The notes beneath the pieces are model-generated. The model had not been told where the DNA came from. It ran no database searches and saw only the letters and a program-made list of their open reading frames with translations. The translations under genes and the position numbers were made by a program. Positions 55,735-64,000 of a stretch of 64,000 bases of DNA are shown here, in pieces. Each line of letters opens with the position of its first letter. Positions within the stretch are counted from its first letter, which is position 1. Origin of the DNA: Gnetum montanum (Eukaryota > Streptophyta > Gnetopsida > Gnetales > Gnetaceae); NCBI GenBank assembly GCA_015680685.1, contig MNCI01035078.1, positions 83,653 to 147,652 on the forward strand, written 5' to 3'.

Positions 55735-58190
55735 ATGAACCCTTAGGGTTGGTTGAGAAAATAATAAACAAGAATACATTGCATATTGAACAAACAAGTA
55801 TGTCTCCTTATTCATATGAAAGCACCTCACCGCCTAGGTCTGAAACAAGAAACAGTCAACGACGTAATACACATGACATTGATCCACCAGTCCCTCAACA
55901 AGTTCGAGTGGTATATATTCATCTCGATGAGTATATACCAGACTTCACCTTTATCCTCCATCAAGACGAACAACTATGTTGGCAAGACTTAGAAGGTAAC
56001 ATAGTGTTACCTCCCGATCGTTCAGTCTCGAGCATGCTTTTTCGTGCTCTTACATGAATTAGCATGCTGCACTTACATGCAGAATACATTGTGCAAGATC
56101 ATGACTCAAGAGAATACCATCCCATAGAGGCACAACATCAAAGGGACTTGCAATAGGAGAGACATCATAAGTCTTTGAAGGGTAAGTGGTCCCAGGATGC
56201 CCCACATGTCTTAAGCAAAAATGAGGGTGGTCAACCTACCTTAGGTAGTTGCCCACACAACGATGTTCCTTCCCTTGAATTTGGCTAAGGGGTTGTGTAT
56301 CAAGACCTTCATTCCACTATTCATAACCTAGGTTCTAATACCCATGGGCACAAAGGGTCTGAAAAAAGGACAAAAACTCATGGTAAAGGTGGACATTCTG
56401 ATCGCAATCGCAATTGGGGCTGAGACCGTAGAAGAGAAGGTAGCAGACACCATCATGGTGACGATTCTCCTTCTTTTTCACCTTCATCATCTCCTTCATC
56501 CTCTCCTTCAATATCCAGATGCAGTCATAAAGAAAAAGACCATGGGGATAAATGTAGGCAAAGTGGAAGTCATAGATGAAATAGCTAGGAAAGGGGACGA
56601 GGGCACTCTAGAGAGTCACGACATAGAAGAAGGGAGAGTAGAGAACAACGTAGGCATCATAGACACCATGGATGAGATGATTACAATGAACCCCTCCTCA
56701 CTACTTGAAGTATGTTAGACATAATTGAGGCTGTTAGAATTCCAGCAAGGCATTAGAAAGATCGTAGGATCAAGAGATTAGATATGAACAACATCTCATG
56801 ATTTGAAGGGGGATATAACGTTGACCCTCAGAATCATTTACAAGCATTCCATGATGTCTATGCCTTACAGAACATAGAGAACGAATGGCAAAAACTTAAG
56901 TTGTTCCCACAGACATTAGTTAAAGAAGTGGAAAGTTGGTACTAGTCTTTAGAATTGGAATCCATTTGTAGGTGGAGTACTATGTTAGAACTATTTAATG
57001 ACAAGTACCAAATGTACTCCCAAGTGTCTAACTTGCGAAAGTAAATCCAAGGCTAGAAACAAGGAGGACATGAACCCTTGGATGCTGCCATGGGCCAATA
57101 CTATGCACTGTCACATCATTGTCGTAGCCATGATTATTTGCAATGGGATCAACTACGCCATTTTGTGGATGGGCTTAGGCATGAAACAAGAAGAACCCTT
57201 GGGACTTATGCCCAAGGGAGACTATCTGAGCTTAGGTCCCATCAAATTCAAAGACTATTGGAGTAAGTTGCTAAGGAAGAAGGTGAGCTATGAAAGAGAG
57301 AAAGTGCGGAAGAGTATAACCGAGGTCCTTTCCTTCAGAAGAGGGGAGTAAGATTTTGTAAGGATGAAAAAGAGTCACCACTCAAAGAGATGGTGAATAG
57401 GAAAACTTTGCCTATCCAAAAGATGACATCAGACATTTTGGCAAAGATAGACCAAATGTGGGATTCCGTAGACAATAGATTTCAAACTATTCTTTAAAAT
57501 AGTAGAGGAGTCTAGAGAGTAGGGTAGTGAGAAAAGAAGAAAGAAAGAGGCTAAACATGCACGTAGCAAGGGTAAGGGAAAAGTTGCCATCATTGAAGAG
57601 GTCATGGATTTGGAAACAGATAATGATAGTGGATGTGAGATATGTCAATATGGCCATCCTAAGGGATGTTGCCCTGTAATCTCACATCTATAGGAGTATG
57701 GGGTGTATGCACTCAACCCACGATTAAATAAAAGGCAAACACCCCAAAGGTTACCTTATCCTCAAGGTAACCTAAGGCAGTTCCACCAGCCCTTAACATA
57801 TTATCCCAGTGGAACTCCACCACAATCGATTAAGCAATATCAATAGTGGCAGCACCCATAATCATGGGGAATGCCACCACCAAGGCAACAATATCCTTAC
57901 CGACAACCTAACCCATATGGATATTACGTGCAGCAGCCAATCTTCCCACATGACTCTATTGGTCACATCACTTCTCAACCTCACTACCAAGCCCATGAGT
58001 ATTATGGGACTTCCTCTTCTAGAGGTGATATTCTACAAGCATATCATCCTTCTCATCCGGCCGCATCACTTCAACCAATAGCTCCACTACCACCTACTCT
58101 CGCGATGCAAGGTGAAATCCCTACCTAGTTGTAGCAACATAATTCCAAGAGGGCTGTTAACTCTCAACCTACTATTGGTTCCAACAATCA
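55735..58190 (+). pseudogene. Athila-type gag, element B
   Basis: Same order as gag of element C. The N-terminal block reads LDEYIPDFTFILHQDEQLCW. A Ser/Arg/His-rich region lies at about 56400-56700 (SPSFSPSSSPSSSPSISR, then ESRHRRRESREQRRHHRHH). The capsid-type region at 56770-57300 has FEGGYNVDP, LQAFHDVYALQNIENEW, KLKLFPQTLVKEVESWY and STMLELFNDKYQMY. Next come ELRKRESAEEYN and NRKTLPIQKM, a Cys-rich block near 57630-57675, and a Gln/Tyr/Pro-rich tail. Frameshifts and stops throughout. The RS-like stretch is a family feature, as it is found in all three copies B, C and F. Confidence 0.86.
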
Positions 58191-59100
58191 CATGAAGAAA
58201 AGACCTTTCTTTAGAACCAACAGTCCAACCAAGCCCTTGCAATCACAAGCAACTAATTCCTTAGATGCCTTAGTATCAATCAAAACTTCGGAGCCCCCTT
58301 TAACCCAATCATTGCACTCAATGCATACGATCATGATAACACATGTTGTCACCAATTGGATCAAAGCTAGCCATCTTCCCAAAAAATTATCTGATCCTAG
58401 AAGTCCTCTAATATACTTACAAATCACTAGAAATGTGTTGTGGAAGGCTCTTTTGGATTTAGGTTCCAGTGTCAACTTGATTTCTCAACAAATGTATAAG
58501 GCCTGGAACTTGCCTCTATTGAAAAAGAGCAACATCCATCTAGAGTTGGCCGACTAGTCCATCACTATCCCATTGGGGCTAGTGGAAGACATTGTTACCA
58601 CTATTTATGGGTGGTCGTACCTAGCTGACTTCTTAGTGATTTAGGTAAACAACAGTAAGGGGGACTTCCCAATCATAATGGGAAGAGCATGGCTAAGCAC
58701 CATTGATGCATGCCTAGAAATTCATGATATTTCCCTAGAAATATCAAAGGAAAATACATTTAGAAAGATCAAGAAGAAGAAAGTTCCATGCATCGCATAT
58801 AGTGACACAGGGTGCAATTGCGTGTAGAGGTCATGGTTTGTACAAAGTTTAGCATTGCTTGCATGAAATCAGTGTGCACAAGTGAGTAACATAAAAAGAT
58901 GCCTATATGCAATAGCCACATGATAGGAAGACACTTAGTGGCGGACACCTGATCAAGAAAGCAGTTCACTCATATGCATGGAACCAACTGAGGGCTTGAC
59001 TTGTGCTTACATCGATAGCATAGACGCATTAGAGAAAGTCCACCGCCAACTTCCAAGTCTTAACCTTGAAAATATCAACTGGGGGAAGTTGGAAATATCT
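58191..59100 (+). pseudogene. Athila-type protease region, element B
   Basis: The open block 58192-58554 contains VTNWIKASHLPKKLSDPRSP, LWKALLDLGSSVNLISQQM and KKSNIHLELAD. After a stop come IPLGLVEDIVTTIYGW, DFPIIMGRAWLS and VPCIAYSDTG. The protease active site D-L-G-S aligns with element C. The linker continues with ICMEPTEGLTCAYIDSIDAL and into LGKLEIS-like sequence before RT. Confidence 0.82.
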
Positions 59101-60740
59101 GAGAAACTTAAGCAAGAGCCCCTCAATTTGAAACCATTATCCACCGGTATGGAATACATGTTTCTTAAAAATGGAAAACCAGTAATTATCAATGCTAAGC
59201 TTGCTCCTCAACAGAAAGAAGAACTTCTAAAGGTAATAAATAAATGGTCGGAAGCCTTCACTTGGTCATATCCTAAATTAACTGGAATAGATCCTAGGAT
59301 ATGCCAACATAGAATTTACACTTATCCCTCCATGAAGCCTCGAAGACAACCGCAAAGGCAATTGAACCCTAAGCTGAAGTAAGTAGTTAAGGAAGAAATC
59401 AAACAGCTTCTTAAGGCTGGGTTCATATACCCCATTTCTAATAGTGAATGGGTTATCCCCTTAGTTATTGTGCTTAAAAAGGGAGGAAAATGAAGGGTGT
59501 GCATAGATTTCAGGCTACTAAATATGGCAACATTCAAAGATCACTTTCCATTATCATTTTTCAACCAAGTCTTAGGCATCATCGTAGGGCATCGCTATTA
59601 CAGTTTTTTGGATGGATATAGCAGATATAACCAAATACTAATAGCCCTAGAAGACCAATTGAAGACTATGTTCACTAGTCCTTGGGGAATGTTCGCATAC
59701 AAAAATATGTTGTTTGGCTTGTGCAATGCCCCTGCAACATTTCAACGACTAGTTCTAAGCATATTTCAATAATAGATAGGGAATGGCATGGAGGTATTTA
59801 TGGATGACATCTCCACTTATGGAGCAAAATTTGATTAAGCCTTGGACTGGTTGGAGCAAGTGTTAAAAAGATGTGTAGAAACCAATTTGAGGCTCAATTG
59901 GCAGAAAATCCATTTGATGGTCCAAGAAGGCATAGTACTAGGGCACAAAATCTCACACACAGGGATAGAGGTAGACCCCAAGAAAATCAAAATTATCCAA
60001 GGAATTACCCATCAACCAGAAATTTTCAAACATATTCAGTCATTCCTTGGACATACTGGCTACTATAGGAGATTTATTGAGAACTTTTCAAAGGTTTCCA
60101 AACCATTGATGGAATTAACGAAAAAATACGTACCTGTCGAGTGGACCAGGGAATGCGAATTAGCTTTCCAAACTCTAAAACAGAAGCTAGTAGAAACACC
60201 CATTCTATAAGCTCCTGATTGGTCCAAACCATTCCATATCATGACTGACACACCCAACTATGCTTTAGGAGTCATACTTACATAGTTAGATGACCACAAC
60301 CATCGTTATTACATCCATTGTGCAAGTAGAAGTATCGTTGGTGCACAATTTAATTACACTACAACAGAGAAAGAATTAATGGTTGTAGTGTTTGCACTAG
60401 AAAATTTTAGACACTATGTATTGGGATATAAAGTATATATACATATAGATCATAGTGAAATCCGGTTCCTCATGAATAAGCCAATGGTAAGCCCTCATAT
60501 CATACAATGGCTTGTAATCTTACAAGAGTTTGATTTAACGATGATCGATCATAAGGGCATCAAGAATGTAGTTGCTGGTCATTTGTCTTGGTTGCGATGG
60601 GACAAAAAAGAGGATGAGTATCCAATTTCTGATCATTTCCCTGATGAATTCATCTTTATTGATGTAGTGAATAATCAATCACCCATAGAGACAAATTGGT
60701 ACAGTAGCATTCTTACCTATCTCCTCACCCAACAAACACC
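59101..60740 (+). pseudogene. Athila-type reverse transcriptase and RNase H, element B
   Basis: Motifs in order are FTWSYPKLTGIDPRICQHRI, FIYPISNSEWVIPLVIV, CIDFRLLNMATFKDHFPL, SFLDGYSRYNQILIALEDQ and LFGLCNAPATFQRLVLSIF. Then come the catalytic FMDD (about 59798-59809), LNWQKIHLMVQEGIVLGHKI and QSFLGHTGYYRRFIENFSK. RNase H has HIMTDTPNYALGVIL (canonical MMDASNY altered), YTTTEKELMVVVFALENFRHY and HIDHSEIRFLMNKP, ending HLSWLRWDK and FPDEFIFID. Long stretches are open (59842-60210, 60379-60740), but stops at about 59381, 59491 and 59771 disable it. Confidence 0.9.
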
Positions 60741-61560
60741 ACAAGAGTTNCAATGGAAAAGCTTATATTATTATTGCCGTTGATTATCTAACAAAATGGA
60801 TTGAAGCAGCTACTGTTAAAGATTGTACATCATCTACAGCTACACGATTTGTTCACCAAAAAATCATAAATAGGTTTGGTGTGCCACGTGCACTTATTTC
60901 AGACAATGGTACACACTTCATAGGTGCAACTTTTCAGAAATTAATGCAACGCTTAGGGGTTGAGCATAAATTGACTACACCATACCACCCCCAAACGAAT
61001 GGTCAAGCAGAAGTCACCAATAGGGAGATTATGAAGATATTGACAAGGACCATTAGCAAGTTTAGGTGAGACTAGAGCACTAAATTGAACGATGCTCTTT
61101 GGGCATACCACTCCACATGGAAACTCCCTACAGGCTACTCTCCCTATGAGTTAGTGTACAGTAAATTACCAATGCTTCCCATTCAAACTGAGCTATATAC
61201 ACTATCCACAACATGTAACCTCAACCTTGACCTTAATCTAGCATAGAAACAATGGTTAGTAATCATTAACTTGCTAGATGAAAACTAATTAGCTTCTTTG
61301 TCATCTAATGAATTGCACAAGGCCTTCAATAAACAACATCATGACCTAAGAATTAAAAAAGTTAAATATTAGCTAGGAGATAAGGTTCTCTACTGGAATC
61401 CCACACATGTGCCACAATGTACTAAATTTCAAACACTGTGGGAAGGACCTTATATTATTTATGTAATGTTTCCTTTAGGGGCCATGACAATATACAAACC
61501 TAAGAGCCTGGATAAGAAACTTTTGATCAACGTGCAACAAACCAAACCTTTCTAGGAGCT
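60741..61560 (+). pseudogene. Athila-type integrase, element B, lacking the zinc domain
   Basis: From the N at 60750 the sequence jumps from the linker (LLTQQTPQE) to NGKAYIIIAVDYLTKW, missing about 390 bases that in element C hold the HHCC domain and the first catalytic Asp. The second Asp (60902-60904) in ISDNGTHF and the Glu (61010-61012) in QAEVTNREI remain with 35 residues between them. The C-terminal part continues (LNDALWAYHSTWKLPTGYSP, LHKAFNKQHHDLRIKK, FQTLWEGPYIIYVMFPLGA) to about 61556, after which coding stops. Confidence 0.88.
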
Positions 61561-63314
61561 TAGGATAGCTAGTACACATGCTACCTCTCTTGATGGACAA
61601 CCCTACTCACTATTTTGGATCTCCTCCTTCCAACTTAGTCATGGGGGAGATGGCCACCTATGCTAACCATTCTAGGCCCTCAGTTCTTTTTGAATTTTTG
61701 TTTTACACGTTCTTTTAACTTTTCTTATTTTTTTTACACCATCGTTCATGTTTTTGTTGTTTGTTTGTTTACTTGATGTACTTTTATTCATCATCTAATA
61801 AGTGCTCATGATGGTGAATTGAATTATATCATATTGATTGCTAATGTTTGGTTTTTACCTTTGAATTATGATGTTGATATTAAGGTATGGTTCTTTTGGT
61901 AAAATAGGCAATGAGTCCACGTCGTCCACTCATCCATATAGCTTTATGCTTTCCTTTGGCTTGGAACTATACAATCCCCTTTTTCTAAGTAAACTTATTA
62001 ATGAATTGGTGGCTGGGTATTTTTCAAACCAAGGAAAGACTCAAAGGATGAAAAGGGTGTGACTTCAAGGGGATTCGATGCATTGGTGTTGGTCATTCTC
62101 TTAGGTGCTTTGATGCTTTTTCTTGGGTTTTCCACCATTCTGACATTGTTCAAATATCAAGAAGCTGAGTGAATAAAAATAAGTCTTTGCATGATGTGGT
62201 TCTCATGCATAAACATCAAGAAAAAGAAATAAAAAAGAGAAACATGTGAGAATTCAAAGCACAACCCTTAGACATAATAAAGCAATATGGGCTACAAGCG
62301 CTGGTTATGGCACTGGAAAACATGTTATCCATGCTTGAAGGTTCCCTCTAAATAAGGCCCTTTCTCGCTTTCTTCTTCTCCATCTCACTCTCCTTGGGAT
62401 GGTGGTCACTCTTTATGGAAACATTCTTGTTGCCTCAAGAGGATGGATTGGCCAAGTGTATTAATGTGAGGTCACTGAATGTGGTTGGTTTGAGTCTAGA
62501 TTTGGGATGAGTTCTGCTTAGTTATCTTAACCATGAAATACACAAGGAGCTTTACACAACCTTGTTCTTGGGATTCCATTCCATTCTCTNGGGAGGACCC
62601 ACTTGCATATCTTTTGGTTTGGTTAAGTTAAGTTCTTTACCCTTAGACATTGTTACAATCAAATTCTTTTTATTTACCCCATCCATGTCATCCAAATTGT
62701 ATGCACCTTCACAACTATTTGTAATGAATTCCTTTTTATTGTTGTGAATACCCTCTTTCCACTACTCCTTGTGTCAAGCTTTCTCTAAATTGTATGGATT
62801 TCTTCTATTATTTAACCCATCCGTCAGTCTTTTCATTAACAATATCAGGCAAGAAATCTATCACAATCACAACTTGGCTAGATAAAAACACTGACAAGAC
62901 AAGCTATTCAACCATTATTTATGTATTATATATACTAATCCTTGGTTTTTTTGTGGTTGTAGTGGGAAGCATGGATTGGAAGTAGGATTGTCATCACCAA
63001 GGAGGATACAACCATATCACTCATGGGAGATTTTTCATGACCGCTGGATCTCTTTTACCTCTCCTTCATTCTTCTATTGCTAAGAGGGGTTGGATGTCCT
63101 TTGGATTCGTTGGTGTTCTTTCCTAATTGTCATGAACATCAATTTTGTACATAATTGTAATATTGTATACTCAGGCACTTCTGTATTTGTCTATTTTCTC
63201 TATGTCACTCTACATGTCAGTCAAATAAGTTCATATGCCCCTAATATATTTTGTAAAGAACTTGTTTCTCTTCTTCTATACTCGAGGATGAGTTTTCATT
63301 CAATCATGGGGGCA
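61561..63314 (+). other. 3' untranslated region of element B with purine tract
   Basis: No ORF longer than about 75 codons and no envelope-like protein is recognisable. The piece 61797-61945 is also present, inverted, at 34134-34305. The stretch ends in ATGGGGGCA (63306-63314), the plus-strand primer just before the 3' LTR. A single N lies at 62590. Confidence 0.8.
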
Positions 63315-64000
63315 TGATGAGAGTGGTTACTCTAGCAATTATTCTAATTATTAGAGTGGTTACTCTAGCAGTTACTCTAGTAGTTATTCTAATTATTAGA
63401 GAGGTTACTCTAGTAGTTACTTTAGCAGTTATTCTAATTATTAGAGTGGTTACTCTAATTATTAGAGTGGTTGCTCCCAAGTCTATAAATATAGTGCCTA
63501 GGCACACAATTGGGAGAGGAAGTCTTTTAGTAGTCAAGTAGTGAAACTCTTGTAGTTTGTTTGAAAGTTAGAGTATTTTCCAAGTGCCTGTAGTAGGAGG
63601 TCTAAGTGTGGATGGATCTTTATTCGAGCATTGTGTACCTGAGCACACCTTGTGTACGGCAATAAAGACGAGCTCTTTGATTCATCCTTGTAGCACTTGA
63701 GATTGGTTTTCTTATGCATTTATTTTATTTTATGCACTTTACATTTCTGTTATTAGCATAAAAATTCATTTTGATCAATTAAGCAAATCGTTAAATTACA
63801 GAAGCATGACCACTTCGAGCATGCGTGTAATGCTTGGTAACCTAGTAACGATGAGTGTTTGGTAATCCCAACAGTGTTGCACTAGTTCAAGATGTGTACA
63901 ACAAGTGGGAACTGATGCTGGTGTTAGGATTAGTTAGAACTTAGTTAATGAGTAGTTAAGTTAAATTAGTCACTTAGTTACCTCCTTCCCTACTAGCGCA
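63315..64000 (+). repeat. 3' LTR of Athila-type element B, cut by the window edge
   Basis: Direct repeat of 54736-55449. It begins TGATGAG, carries the TTCTAATTATTAGAG array (63320-63475), the TATA-like box at 63481 and AATAAA near 63661. About 215 bases of its 3' end lie outside the window. Confidence 0.93.

Larger units (their letters stand above)
54736..64000 (+). mobile_element. Athila-type Ty3-gypsy element B, near full length, right end off the window
   Basis: 5' LTR (54736-55663), tRNA-Asp-type primer site, gag, protease, RT, RNase H, integrase, a 1.7 kb 3' untranslated region, a purine tract and the first 686 bases of the 3' LTR are present in order. The coding region has many stops. 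A single N at 60750 hides or marks the loss of about 390 bases of integrase, and a second N lies at 62590. The left flank is TGGATTC; a target duplication cannot be tested because the right end is outside. Confidence 0.92.

Noticed and set aside
61561-63314. An envelope-like gene downstream of integrase, as in some Athila elements
   Set aside because: No ORF above about 75 codons and no signal peptide, fusion or membrane pattern in any frame.

Overview
The window looks like nuclear DNA of a seed plant with a very large, transposon-filled genome. A conifer or other gymnosperm is my best guess, but this is inference from style only: AT-rich sequence, old and stop-ridden LTR retrotransposons nested in one another, and one small intron-bearing host gene in 64 kb. 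No bacterial genes, rRNA, tRNA gene or CRISPR array was seen.

Layout. 1-20.9 kb: a decayed Tat/Ogre-type Ty3-gypsy element (element A) on the minus strand. Its gag (20.1-18.4 and 11.8-10.8 kb) is split by a Copia-type element with LTRs (element G, 11.80-18.37 kb). Protease follows at 10.6-9.9 kb and RT, RNase H and archaeal-type RNase H at 2.3-0 kb. Between protease and RT lies a multi-exon gene in the opposite orientation (5.2-9.1 kb). 22.3-33.24 kb: a second Tat/Ogre-type element (E) on the plus strand, head-to-head with A, with gag (26.8-29.3 kb), protease (29.3-30.4 kb) and the same antisense multi-exon gene (33.24-31.20 kb). A LINE fragment (24.48-26.23 kb) sits in its leader. 33.25-34.66 kb: an Athila-type LTR joined to an inverted 3' UTR piece and a gag piece (F). 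35.51-37.20 kb: an intact six-exon host gene for the CutA1 divalent-cation-tolerance protein, minus strand. 37.35-39.4 kb: a Copia-like LTR remnant (H). 39.49-46.07 kb: Athila-type element C, plus strand, cut off inside integrase. 46.1-50.95 kb: a third Tat/Ogre-type piece (D), minus strand, with protease and long repeat-word regions. 51-54.7 kb: mostly unassigned, with a diverged tandem duplication and one 101-codon ORF. 54.74-64.0 kb: near full-length Athila-type element B, plus strand, running off the right edge in its 3' LTR.

The coding parts of all transposons carry stops and frameshifts, so they are annotated as pseudogenes; CUTA is the only gene I consider functional. The most interesting signal is the antisense, spliceosomal-intron-bearing gene carried between protease and RT in two independent Tat/Ogre-type copies, with matching intron positions, flanked on its 3' side by a minisatellite found at the same place in three elements. 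A second recurring theme is that the non-coding parts of nearly every element are written in dispersed, partly palindromic short words, different for each element or LTR. Related Athila-type LTRs share R-U5 but carry three unrelated U3 repeat arrays.
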